NCBI GenBank assembly: GCA_013399305.1 | Contig: VXAI01000021.1 | Coordinates: 4,922,157 to 4,986,156, forward strand | Direction: 5' to 3' | From: Rostratula benghalensis | Taxonomy: Eukaryota; Chordata; Aves; Charadriiformes; Rostratulidae | Length of the DNA: 64,000 nucleotides | In this document: piece by piece, positions 32,579 through 45,600 of the stretch | Layout: each line of letters begins with the position of its first letter | How positions within the stretch are numbered: position 1 is the first letter of the stretch | Position numbers and translations under genes: made by a program | Notes under the pieces: generated by a model | What the model saw: only the letters and a program-made list of their open reading frames with translations | Database searches by the model: none | What the model was told of the DNA's origin: nothing

Positions 32579-35500
32579 TGGGTCTAGCTGGACTGAAGAG
32601 ATGGGCAGGCTGGTTGGGGCTAACCGATTCGTGGGGTCAGTGGGAGTGCTCTGTGGTTCATGCAGTGCTACCTCTGAATGTGTGGTCAGCTCGCAGCGTG
32701 ATGAGTGTTGGATTACCTCAACCCATAGGCCCAGTCTCTTCTTAATCATTACTGCAGATTTAAAACTCAGGGTTATTACCAGACTGTGCCATAGCCAGAG
32801 AACAATGATTAGCTCTTTGTAATTCAAAGCCTATCTGTGCCTTAAATTGTCTTCTTAGAGAAAAAAAACCCAAACAAAAACAATAACCCAAAAGCTCCTG
32901 ATCATATTATCTCCAGTATTGTTATCTCTTGCTGACTTATGACCAGAATGTGAAAATAGCATACTCAGAATTTGTTACTTCTTTTGTAGTAATAAGTCTG
33001 TTAGCAAACTGTCAATCAAATATTATTTGTTTCAAAGAAAAATGTGGTGACAGCTTTTCTGCAATGGAAACTCCATTATCCATCACCTGAATACACCACC
33101 TAAACAATGCAACATCCTTCAAATGTCCTGAATCCTTTTATATGTCTTGTCTAGTTTTTGCTGCTTTGAAAACGTTTTACTTTTGACTAAATAATTAAAA
33201 AAAAATAAAATTCTAGTCATGTCTGCTAGCAAAGAATACTTAGTTTTAATGTGGAGAGTAGGATGCGACACTTTTACTGCCTCAGAGTATCTTTAAAGAT
33301 ACAACAAAAGCTTTATGTCAGCTTATTGTGTGCACCTTTTAATGAACTGCCTGAGAGAGAATTAGAGAGATTGATCCTGGGGGTTGATGTTAGGCATGTA
33401 AGTACCTGTCAGGTGGAAAGCTGATGGTTTGCAAGGGGATGGTTAGTTGTCTAGAACTGTTACAGCAGTCTGGAGTGGAAATATGTAGAAAATGGTGGTT
33501 GTCACAAAAACCAACAGCAAAGCAGGGAGGAGCCTGGTGCAGAGGAAGGACGTAGTGAAAGGACACAACACTGGGTGAGTTCCCATACCCTCATCCCTAA
33601 GCCCACGCTCCAGAGAGGAGCAGATATGTAGCAGGGCAGCAGTGACACCGGACCATCTGGCCTTTCTCAACCATTAAACCACTTGATTTTTGGCACTGGA
33701 CTGGTGTTAGTGACTTTCATACCCTCTCTTTGGCTAGATGAAGACAGACTGTCGTGGCTGCCACAGTAAGGTTCAGGTATTCGCTTTGGAACCTTTTTAT
33801 AGCTTATAAAGGAGCTGGTGCTGTGCTACATGCTGAGAGAAGGCATGTCTTAGCAGGCAGGACCCCTGCAATGTGGTGTGCAACGGTCATGCTAAAATGT
33901 TACACTAGCAAACATTTAGATCTTAAGCCAGGGCCAAAGGACAGTCCACAGATGAACATTCAGGGTTATGCAGGGGTGGTGGGTCTTGACTTCTTAGAAG
34001 GTACGTGGAGAACTCAGTCTCTCATCTCTTTCCTGCACAGTGTCCATATAGACCGAGGCATTTTGATATTCTGAAACTGTGAAACAGGAGGAAATAGCCC
34101 TCTATTCATGAGCCAGACATAATTAATGCATTGCTATGGATAAATAGTTGCTACAAATAAACTTGAAGCCTGATGTCTGGTCCCATTTGACAAAATAAGC
34201 TTGCAGTTTTAGGATTTAAATACTTCTGAAGGCTGGTCACACAGACTTCTTCTGGTTTCCCCTTCCAGTTGGTCTGAAAGTAAAATGCAAATCAGCTTTT
34301 GAATGTGCTGTGCGTTCGAGTGCCCTCGTGTTTATCCAAAAAGTACTTAAAATTGTTTTTGAATAGAGATAATATTTTCTTTTGGATTTTGAGGAAAGAT
34401 GAACCTCTTTTGAGAACTTTAATTCACACCTGCTTAAGCAACTTTCTGACTACTCCAAATGCTAAATGTAGAACTTAATTAAATAATGATATCTCTCAGA
34501 TGAGCAGTGAAGGGATGTTTTAAAAGTCCTAGTCTGCTTTTATAATTTATCGATGAACAATCTATGATTAAGGTTTAAAATACATTAATCTGAAGCTTCA
34601 AATGGGATGGAGCCAGTGAGGGTATGTGAGACAGGAAGGCTGTCATGGACAGAAGGAACCCTATCAGCAAAAGAGGAATATGTAAAAAGAGATTCAGCCA
34701 GGCTAGAAAAAGAGAAGTTGTATCATGGGAATAAAGAGCTTTATGTATTGATTCAGAAAGCAATATGTGAGAAGGAAGGAAGGCAGAAGCTCTCTACAGT
34801 CTGGAACTGGAAGAACTGTGCCAGAGAGATAAGCAGGTCACAAGGATTAAATTGATTGTGGTTATTAAGAAGTATCAGTAAAGAAGTTGATTGGCTAAAG
34901 TCAGTTCAAATGTGATGATTAAACTTAATGGGAAGAATAATCTGGTTATGAAAGAGAAAGCAGGAAAATGAGAGGAAATTTATAGATTATTTCTGTTCAA
35001 GTTCAAATCCTGCTACAGAATTTGTTACCCATTTTGCATAAACTGGACAACATTGGACATTAATGATTGTTATTTATTTTTGTTACCAGTGGCTTGAAAA
35101 GACTTTAGAAATCAGGAAATACAGATAAAATTGTTTATTCAGTCTTGACTGGATTTAAAAGATCTATTCCCGTTTGGTTTCTGTGCATCTCTCCAAAGTT
35201 GCCTCTATATTTTCAAGCATATTAAAATTTTGCTGTAAATATTTTTCATGGATTGTGGTGACAGATCTTAGCATTTTCCCAAACATGACTTTAACTAAGT
35301 AATCCCAAAGCAATATTAAGTATAGATGTACCAGGTGGGAATGTTTTTATTCAATGAAATGAGGTGATTGCATTAGCTTCCTATGAAATACCATACTGTA
35401 GGTTCTTCTTTTAAATCTTCTGTTGAAAATGTCTTATTTAAATTTCTGCTTCTGCTGCCTGTATTTTTGTTTAACCTAATTATTTGGTATTTACCATAGC

Positions 35501-35698
35501 AAGCAGTTGTGCTGGCACCAGGGGAACAGTGCCAAGGAGACAGAATTGAGTGGCCCAGGGGGAGAATATGTGACTTCTTACGTTGAACCTCAGCATCCAG
35601 CCTCCCACTCTGCTTTGCTTGCCCCATGGCCGGCCCAGCTCTCAGCATTCTCTTGGGTAGCCAGCCTGTGCAGAGCTAAGGGATCCTCTGAGGTCTAG
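32579..35698. other. non-coding, nothing recognisable
   Basis: Unique sequence with ordinary short frames on both strands. A moderately GC-rich patch lies near 35500-35850 and another near 33470-33670. Neither is CpG-rich or recognisable as a repeat family. Confidence 0.5.
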
Positions 35699-36157
35699 CC
35701 ATGCCCTGGGGGTTCTGGGCCACATCCTTTGCCCTTGCCCATCAGGCTCCCAGCTCAGAGGTGGTGAAGGCAAAGCTGTCCTCTGATGGGGTCAGGTTGT
35801 CTCCGCAGCATCTGGGGTTTCAGATGGCACCAAGGCCACCAGAGCTTTCCATGTACTGCTAAGGTGTTTTCTCACTTCTTGTTGTAGACCTAATACACAA
35901 CTTTTAGTTCTGTCAATGCCTGTTAACTAATTGCAAATTGACTTGTTTTAACTAAGACAGTGGCAAATTCTGTGACTGGACACTCCACAGACTTTTGCCC
36001 CAAGATAAATTATTAGCTATGTGAGTAGAAACCAGCTGTAAATGCTGGGCTAGATGCTACAGTGATGGATAATGTGACAGATAGACCATGAAAATCTAAA
36101 CGTATTTAAACACCAGAGCTTCAGTGTAAACACTGTAGTCAAATTTGAGTAGGGTCT

Positions 36158-36201
36158 CAAGAGTTAAGAGTTAACCGTTAAGAGGTAACCGTTAAGAGTT
36201 C
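36158..36201. repeat. 14-base tandem repeat with Myb-type cores
   Basis: AAGAGTTAACCGTT (36166-36179) is followed directly by AAGAGGTAACCGTT (36180-36193) and then AAGAGTT, with another partial AAGAGTT just before. Each unit carries TAACCG, and on the other strand TAACGG, which matches the Myb core YAACGG; the first unit also contains the HNF1 half site GTTAAC. It may be a small binding-site cluster or just a short tandem duplication. Confidence 0.8.
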
Positions 36202-38071
36202 CTTGAGTACATTCTAACAATGAGGAAAATTTGGAGAGATTTGGTTGTGCTGATCCAGAAATGCAATGGGGTTAAAAGCAGTTAGTTAAATAGCTGAATT
36301 TTTGTATGCCAGTTTGAAAACTGTGTAGGCTACCAACACTGAAATACTGGGAGGGAAAATCCTGATCTGGGACATGCTAATACAGCGTACTTGAGAAAAC
36401 CAATCTGGGTAGTTTCTATAATTTTGTTCATCTAAGAATATAACACAAAATGTTACTGATTGTATATCAGAAAGAAAATGTAATATTTTTTTTACTTCAT
36501 GTATATAACTTCAAGAAACATCTGATAATGTAGCATCTAGATGTTTGAGAGGTGCACAACAATAGGAATTTAGAGTGGAAGTTATTATTTCTGATTTGAT
36601 GGGTCTTTTTCCTGCGGATTACAAAGAAATGTGAAATACATGCTGATTGGCTATTCTTAGCTTTTTTTTTTTTTGAGGATCAGTTTTGCATGTAATTGTT
36701 TGAACAGCCAAACTATAATCCTCCTGTTGAAATTGTAACTGTGCAGAGAATTATAGCATTTACTTTGTCTTACAGAATATCTAAAATTACAGATCAGTAT
36801 CGTGTGGATTACCACCAAAGGATGTAGACCCTTATTTTCACTGTTGTAAATTGGGAAAATTAGTATCCTGAAAAAAAAATGATTAATCTATGGAGAAATA
36901 TTTAAAAGAAAGTATGCGAGAAAAACCCCAGAAGGCTTCTGATGAGACACAAATGAGAAATAATCTTAGTTCTAAACCAGTAATAGCCAGTAGCACTATG
37001 TAGGAATTAAAACAAAAATCACTTACATGTGTCTGTTTTTTTTCAGGGTGCTTCATGCTGTTTTCTTTCTTTTAATATGTTAATTCCAAAATCATTGAGC
37101 CTTTGGAACTTTAGTTGATATCCAGGTTTTTCAAAAAAATGGAAAGTTTATTAAAAAAATCATTACCTGTGGCTGGTGCAGTTACTGTAAGATTGTCTAG
37201 ATGAGGCTCTTGCCACTTTAAACTGAAAGAGCATGAGAACAGATTGGCAAAGTGATTCCTGATTTATGTATGCATGTCAGCATTTCACAAGTACTAAAAT
37301 ACAGCATTTGCTTATTTGCATGATGATGCCTGAGCTGAACGACATCAATTTAATTACCACTGGTTTACTGGCTCTTGGATCATGCTTCTAGATATATTTT
37401 ATAAATGTGAAACAGTTTTACCAGTCTGGTGCTTTGTTTTCGCTTGTAGACACCAGCATATGGAAACTAATACGACTGTTTTCTTCAGTATAGCATTGCC
37501 TGAAGTACCACACTTCTGAATTTTGCAATTGTCCTTAGCAAATGGAGAACACTCTGCTCATCTTTGTGTCTAAATCTGTGCCCTTAACTAGCCGCCCTGC
37601 TGTTGACAGTCATGACTGCAAAGGCCACTAGGGCCAGCTGTGTAGATCGCTTGTCACAGACAACTCAGAAATGTAGGGTGAGGTTTTGTTCCTTGTTTGC
37701 TTGCTTCTGAATATTCCTGATAAGGAGATGTTTTGCTAAAGAAAGCAGAGCCCTGTGCAGCAGCTGTGTAGCACGGAGGTTGGGTGCATAATGCAAGGGA
37801 GTTCCAGTTTGCTGCTTTACCAGAAGAAGCCTCAAAATTTGAAATACTGTGTTAATTTCAGCCAGGCATCAGAAAAGCTATCATCTATTTGGCATTCAGG
37901 CTGAGTGTTTTTCTGCTATGCCACCTGATGGTGCTTCATCAGGCAAAGGGCTGAGCTGGAAGGATGTGAAAGATGTGCAATTAAAACATGTCATAGCAGT
38001 ATTTATTCATTTGGCTTAAACCAAGACAGATTTAAAAAGAAACATCAGTCACGAGCTGGAGCGTTGCAAGA

Positions 38072-38085
38072 GATGCTATGGTAAC
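38072..38085. promoter_or_regulatory. X-box-like motif in the ORF desert
   Basis: GATGCTATGGTAAC differs from the X-box form GTTGCTATGGTAAC at one base, and a GTTGC half site lies just upstream (38063-38067). The right half ATGGTAAC is a perfect RFX half site. It could be a distal RFX site. Single motifs of this quality do occur by chance. Confidence 0.3.
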
Positions 38086-38897
38086 ACCTTTTCATCTGAA
38101 GGAAAGGGCAGTACCATGGTCACCAAAATAGTCTGAATTTCAAACTCCAGAGTTCTGTTGAGTAAACTGTGTTTAAAGGCTTTAAAAAAACGTATGATAG
38201 AACAAACTCATCTGGGTGCTCCTTATTTAGAGCTAATTAGGCTACCTTGACCTGCAAGGAAATTAGACTAAGTATTGCTGGGAACAGAGAAAGTATTTTT
38301 ATTTCAGTTTTTGTCTGGAGGGACAGTTTTTGCATGGCACCCTTCTGTAACATTGATCTTGCCGCATACATTATTTTTATCATGCGTGTATCATTTTGAT
38401 TTACTAATTAGATTACTGCAGCTCTAGAAGGTAATCAGGCCACTTGATTATTAGCTTTTTATAGCTGCAGTGGAGTTTGGGAGGAGGAAACAAAACTCGC
38501 AAGCAATCCTTAAATCTTCTGTAGAATACTCTTTGTCTTTTGCTCCCATTCCGCTTTGCAGGCTGGCAGTGATAAATGGGGAGCACAGAAATTAATAAAA
38601 CTGAGTATTTTTGATAGGTTGTTAGTTTCTAAACCACTCATCTGGATCGCTTAGTGTAGCAAAAATAGGACATATTGAGTTTAAGCTAGGCAAGTTTTAA
38701 AACTGGAATGTTTGTACAGGCCAATGAAAAATATCAGAGTGCATACAAAGGAGAAGTGTTTGCTGATGCATCTGTAAAAAACAATTCAAACATTAATACA
38801 TTACTAACAATAACCTTGTAAACGTACATTTGTAGTGATTCATTTCCATGATTAGTTGACCTATTTTTAAAATATGAAATCAATAACTGCTTTACTG

Positions 38898-38926
38898 TTT
38901 TGGTTTGTTTTTGTTTTTTTTTTTTT
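38898..38926. repeat. T-rich tract
   Basis: TTTTGGTTTGTTTTTG followed by an uninterrupted run of 13 T. Low-complexity sequence. Confidence 0.9.
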
Positions 38927-41900
38927 CCCTTGGGGAAACAACTGAAAACATCTGAGCTTTTGTTTTGAGTGGGGCTTGTTTACTTTTAATTTGTTTTTTT
39001 ACTAATGAAAGTAAGGTAGGAGAAATTCTCCATCTTGATTCACTATGTCTTATTCTGAGATGTTAAGGTCATGAATTTGACCTTAAAGGTCTCCCAGCAT
39101 GCTAGATGAGAATTGCTGATTGGTTTTGTTTCCCTTTCATTATCTTTTCTAGTTTTTTATGTCCTTTTGGTAACAGGAGGACCAGGAATGTGTTTGAAAT
39201 ACTGGTTCAATATATATTGAATTGTTGAGGTAAAAGTTTTGTGTTCTATTTCTTTCCTTTAATTTCAAACCATCTATTGGCTCTCTCCACAAAGTTTCTT
39301 TGAAACGTCACTAACTTATAATCATAAGTCTATTTGTTAGTCTAAGTAATGGAGTATTTCTCAAAAATGAATTTCCACTAGGACTTACTTTCATGGCGTG
39401 AACAGGCTGTTCTGACACTGAAGACTGCTACATCTTATTTTTGTTCACATGAGATTTTTATTTTATGTCAAATTGATCTAAAAGCGTGGCTATGAACTTA
39501 CTTATTTCTGAAAATGCTATTTAGTCCATAAAATTTGTTTTCCTATGGTTGATTTACATGAAGTGACTGTTTTTATGCAAAAATAGTTAAGTATTTTTCT
39601 AATGTTAATGCAAGCAGCAGAAACCCGTAATGAGTTTTTCATAGGAAATTAACAGACCAGGAATGAATTCTTGGCTCTGTGAAGTACACAGTAATATTTC
39701 CATGGGTTTCAGGGATATACTCCCTGTGAGCTGCTGAGTAATTTCAAAATACCAACTAGGTTTCAGACATTGTGGCCATCTTTAAGCGCAACTTTTGAAC
39801 AAAGAAACGGCTAATAGTTTGACTGAATACCCAGGTTTATCTTTCTTCTCCGTAGGGGTATAGTGAGCATATGGGCAAAGCCAAGTAAAAGCCTGGAGAG
39901 GATCACAGCTAACTGTTTGTTGAAGCACAATCCACAGCTTGTCACACTGCTACCCTCCTCTCTGTCAGCACAGCACCCAGGAACCTAATAGCTCTGCATT
40001 GTCAGACTGAGTTCAATTAACTGCAAATGACAGGGTGATACTTATTTGGGGCAAGTCTTGGAATACTGTCAATTTACATGTTCTACTACTTAAGGATTTG
40101 CTCTTCAGTGGAAAGCAGGCTCATTAGAACACCAAGGGAAGATTTTGTATTCTTTCCTGAAACACGTTGAGCATTTTGAATAAAAGAGTAATTATAGTTG
40201 TTATAGTCAGCGGAACAATGTGAAGTAGTTTTACCTAGAATGATATGCAAGCACTTGTCAGCTTACCATTCACAGGCAGCTTTTAAAATGCCACAGTAGT
40301 TACTTTCTAAATGCATAAACATTAAGTCACTGGAACACAATTAAAACAATGATATTCAGGGAAAGATATTCTTTTGCATTTGGATTTTGACCACCCAGTC
40401 CATGGCAGAAAATCTATGTGTTTCTAGAAAAGTACTAAAATAATATTCCATGCAAGACTTCTTGCTTAAATTTATATTAAAAAGATCCCACGCTAATCAC
40501 CCCCTCTGGTCTTGGTAAAGTATTTTATGTCCACAGTATTTAACAATAACCCATTAAAAAATGTAAGTAAAGGAAAAAAAAATTCTTATGGTAATGCATG
40601 AATTATATTACCACAATGTGTAGGAAAAGCTGTATTTTGCTCCAGTGATTTGGGGATTGTCTATTGGCAGGAGCTTGCTCTACCTTGTGAAAGACCTCTG
40701 CACCATACTGAGTCAGCACTGGGAAGTGCCAGAGCACTGAGCAATTTTCAATGTAACGTGCTAAATAGTTACCCCGGTTCAAAAAGAATTAAATTCCAAA
40801 ATCGCATACCTGGTATTCCTGAACCTCATTTTAACAAGTCATATATGACACTATCCATCTGGTAGTTTCTGAAAGCATGTACTATGGAAGGGCCAATTTT
40901 TAATCCCTGTTATCTCTATTCAGATCTGGCAAAAGTGTATTGATTATTTTTCTTGTATAACAGGGAAGAATTTGGGTTACGTTCTCATTTCCAAGAGCAG
41001 TGCTCCTGCAGACTTCTGCACTGCTCCGTGCTGGCGGCAATAAAGGCACCGCACAGCTCAGGTGACTGTGTCCTGAAAGCAGAAGTGCTCCTTGACATTT
41101 GAGCTCCAGCTCGTGGGTTTTTGCTGCCTTTCTTCTCTCCAGCTTCTGCAGGCTGACGATGATAATTCATTAGGCTGCTGTATTATAAAAATAGACTAGT
41201 TACCAAGACTTCAATAAGTCACTGGATTTAGAAACAGTGTATGGATATTTTTTTTTCATTGCCGATTTTGGGGCAGTGGATAAATTGCATGATGAAAACC
41301 CTGGGGCTGATTTGGTACAATTTCAGCTGGTCTTTCAGCTCAGTCCTTTGTGAAAATGGATATGTAAGAAAAGGTGCTGTGCTCCTTTTCCTGTGAAACA
41401 TGCTCAAGGTCTTTGGCTCTTCGAGGATCCTTGCCAAAATCCCCTACCTTTGGATGTACCCTTGCCAAAACCACCCTGTTCTCAGCTACAGGACATCATA
41501 CATTGTCTTCACCCCAGTGAAAAAGCAAAATGTGTACTTCAGGCATCCAGGCACCTTTGCTGTCAGCAAAGGTTAAACCAGCTTTGTATCCAGAAGGAAC
41601 AAATAGCTTGCAACTGGACTTCTTTCAGTGGCTAGTACTGTTATTGTAGGTAGTACAATGCTATTTTTATCTTGAATGGTGATGCAAACTTACTGGTATA
41701 TACTTGTGTACAGATATGAGAGTACTTTCTGAGGGACAGTATAGCCTGTGGGTCCGTAAATGTTGGCTGCAGGAATAAGGAAGTTCTTTGTGAAAACATG
41801 CTGGAAAACTGAAGTTTGTCTTAACACTAGAAAGCCTAAAGTAAATTACCTGATACTCAGGCTGTTACTGAAGAGTCTGAAGCAAGGCACTACATTTAAA

Positions 41901-42013
41901 AATACTAGTCCTGATATTAGGGACCTAATCTTTTTCACAAAAAGCTCAAAGAGCTTCGCTACTGACTAAATAGATGAATGGAAAACCATGCTGTTTGACG
42001 CTTATGCTCATGA

Positions 42014-42043
42014 TTTTTCTTTTTTTTCCCCCCCCTTTTTTTT
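42014..42043. repeat. T/C homopolymer tract
   Basis: T runs flanking a run of eight C (42028-42035). A low-complexity pyrimidine tract. Confidence 0.9.
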
Positions 42044-42667
42044 AATTAGAGAGCCACTTTACACTTTTTGATACATTTCACAAAATTGCCTGAAACCCCA
42101 TTTTCTTGAGTTAAAATTAAACCAAAGCTTAGTTTTAGTTTGTGCCTTTTTGGTTTCTGCAGAAATGGAGAGACTGATAGAAAAGGATGAGCGAGCTCAC
42201 TGACAAAAGAAATGGAAAAATTTGCTATGCAAGCAAGAAAATAATATATTATAGAAGAAAGCAAGGTTAGGTTATTGAAAGGCCAGAAAGGTTCTCTTTG
42301 AGGGATTTGTTTGACAATGATGTAAAGAACAAATACTTGTAAGGAATACTGAAAACTAAACATAGACAGCATGTACAACACAGCATTTTCTATGTTAAGA
42401 CTGAAACCTGTGGTGTTTTTATCTCAGGTGAGGGGTTTTGGGTTCATTGATTTTTTTTCTTTGGTTCACAGGGACAGTATCTTTCCACATGACAAAACTT
42501 GATTACATTACACTAAAGCAGCAGTTGTGGCAGGGCACTGGGAGTAATCAGCTGTTCAAGGAAGATCTATACTTTCAAGGTACATTTTATATTACAAGAA
42601 ACAGCTATATGGAGGCAACAGTACAGCAAGCATTTCTGGCTCTGAAAAGTATGTGAGACTCCCCGCC

Positions 42668-42690
42668 TTTTTTTTTTTTTTCTTTTTTTT
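42668..42690. repeat. T tract
   Basis: A 14-base T run, one C, then 8 T. Low-complexity sequence. Confidence 0.9.
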
Positions 42691-45600
42691 AATGGAGAAT
42701 GAAATGGACAGTCCCACAGGTATGGTCTATAACTGTGTTTAGGTACAAGAAATGTATTCTCACACTTACTATTCACTCAGTGGTAGATTTATACAGTGTC
42801 ATACTCCTGATCATAGATATTGCTCTGAAAAATTGTGTTTAATGCATTGCTTTCTCTGTCTCAGGAGCAAGAATACAATAACAAGAGTCAAAACGAATAC
42901 ACCCTAGTATCTAGCCCACAGGCAACCCCCTGAGGTCTAGCTTCATCAGAGGCTTTCAGTAGCTGGAACATCAGTCAGGGAAGGAACAAACCAAGAGCAG
43001 AACATAACTAAATGGGCAGTGTCTGAAATACTCAGGGTGAAGACGGGAACGCAGTATCAGTGCTGAGGTCTGTAGCATTATCACTCCTTCCCACTCTTTC
43101 TCTTTCATGCTTTTTGTTACTATGTCTCCAGTTTGGGACATGAATTTTATTTAAAAAGAATTTAAAACTCAAACATATTAATGTTTCATTTGAATTACGC
43201 CAAAACAAAATGTTGCACTTGATTTTGTTTATGTTATTATTACACATGGTAAGTCTTTCTTCTCTAGCTTGTGGAAAATTGTGCTATCCCTGCAAACCTG
43301 TCTGAAAGTGGCGTTAGTGGAGACAAATAAATTCGGAAATCCCTGAATAAAGAGGAAATAGTCTGGTTTTGAACATGACCTTCTCCGCTGTATCTTTGCC
43401 ACCAAGTTCCTCTTCCATTTGGTCTGAAGTGATAATACTGTAATTTGACCAGACTACAGCTGGTGAATTGATTACCTGTCCTAGCTGGGGATGAGAGGCA
43501 CAACACTGCAGGGGGGTCTCGAGCTGCTGAACTGCAGCAGCAGCTTAGGAAGGAGGCACGAGTTCTTCCCTCTGAGCTTGTATGGGTGTTCCTCGCTGTT
43601 TGTAATGCACGGAGTACTGCTCCTCCTGCGTATTTACAGCTTGTCTTAATGTGTTACATAAAGGCTGGGTTACATAAAGCTCTGGGCACCGCATTGATAG
43701 CGACAGAGACCAATCTGGTCCTGAATGAACAAATTGGAGAAAATAAGGATTACAAACTTGTTCAAGGTCAGTGTCAGCCAGTGGCTGAGGCAAGAGAAGA
43801 ATCCAGGTGTCCCAATGCACAGTACGGTGCCTTTCCACTAGGCTGTGACATTGCTGTTGCGTAGGTAATGCAGAAAAGAAAATGAAAGGGGAAAAAAGGA
43901 TGACACATCATGTGGACTGTGAGCCATCTCATTTTCAGCAACAAATGAATAGCAAAATCCCGTAACTATCCGGTGAGACACTCGCCCATGATTATAGGTG
44001 TTTGTGTTACGGCTGGTACTCTTAAAATACACCACAGAAAAAGCCACGCAGAATAGTAGTGAAGCTTAAGTTAATTTTTATTTTCAAGTGCATTTTTTGA
44101 TTTGTTACAATTCAATATGCATTTGTTGATCTTGTTTTTCATACTTTCTCAAAGATGTAAGACTTATCAGATTACCTGCTGTTGCTGTACAGCTTTTACC
44201 ACAATTTTGCAATGGGATCATGCTACCACAACATTTCTGGATGACATTCTAGAATCTAAATAAGAACATAGTCTTTCTTCCATGTCGTTAAAGAAAAAGA
44301 AATTAAACAAAAGAGACTTTATAGTAGTGGTGACATTTTGCCAACATTTTCTAGGACTATATTCCCATCAACCTGGCACTCATCAACTTAAGCAGAAATA
44401 GGACTTCTGCTTTGCTTTCCATTGAGAGGATTTGTTTGGGATTAAGCAAGCCAGACAAAGGTGTCTAAAAATGACACGGTGGCAGCTGAGTCATCTGAGG
44501 ATGTCTCTCTCTTTGATCATGTGTTTGCCACAGAGACATGTGATACCACGTTGTAGGTGTCCCTTATAGTTGTGAGGTTCAAAAGCCTGTGTCCTGAAAT
44601 AGTCTATGACTTACCTGTATCTGCAATGCTTGCCCTTGTGACCACAGAATTTTATTATTTTAATGTCCTTCTAACACAGCTGCCAGCAATTCTTCTTCAG
44701 AGCTTCTCATTTGTCCAAAATGTCTGCCGCCTCGCTGAAGTCAGCAACTGTGCCAGTTTTGCTCTTACAGTGACAGATTGCCTGTAAGTTGTCCTTTTGT
44801 TTTTTGCACACCTTAATGGATATGCTACTTGTCTTTGGTGTTCTCCAAGCCTTGTACCTTAAGATTTGTATTCCAGCAATGTCAGAACAGTAAAGATCCT
44901 AAAGCTGTATTTTAACACAAAGGGACTGATCTTGCCTTCTGCTGCTTCTAGGGAATTAATTTCCCTTCAACAAGGATCTTGGTGTATTCTCTCTACTCTC
45001 TGCCTTGCACTTTCTTTTCCATCTTTTGACATTGAGCATTGCTGGAAAATGTCCTGCTCAATGCATGCACAGTTTAATTGTAAAACATGTTTTTTTCACA
45101 CCCTAAGTACTTTACAGAGAGGAGTTTAAAATGCAGTCATTACATTTCATAATGGCAGCATGAGCTGGAATAGTCCTTTGAGACAAAAGCATGAGGTAAC
45201 CTGTACTTGTTTAGAGCTGGGACTGAGAGAGTCAACTTTTAATTGAGTTTCCAAGAGGTGAAGTCTGAGTGTGATAACAGATGCGGACATTAGCATGGGA
45301 ACTTGATGAACTCTGGAAGTGTTTTGTTCTGAGAAAGGTTTGAGGTAATTTTAGAACACGGAGCTCTTCAGGAGAAACAAAGTACTTCTGTAGCATTTTG
45401 GTTCATTGAGTAATAGTCTGAGGCCTGGTTTAAAAAGGCATCTGATTTTTTTTATCTTAGATCGGGCAGGGAAGAACTCTGATTCAATGAATATTACCCT
45501 TGAATGTTCAGTGGGTGAACAGATGACAGTCATTGTAGCCTTTTAGGTTTTCCCACCATGTAAAGTGACTACCAGGAGTGCCCCCTGTCTTTCATGCTTC

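Larger units (their letters stand above)
35699..40649. other. 5 kb ORF desert, possible regulatory DNA
   Basis: No frame of 60 codons is open in any of the six frames for about 4.95 kb, whereas the rest of the window has roughly one per 450-500 bases. The sequence is AT-rich and contains many homeodomain-like cores (TAATTAG, TTAATTA, GATTA, clustered at about 38395-38460), the Myb-type tandem repeat at 36158-36201 and the X-box-like site at 38072. It contains no recognisable transposon. It may be non-coding regulatory DNA, or simply AT-rich sequence where stops are frequent. Confidence 0.35.

Noticed and set aside
34310..34330. TGCGTTCGAGTGCCC resembling a tRNA B box
   Set aside because: No A box or cloverleaf could be built around it and the match to GGTTCGANNCC is incomplete.
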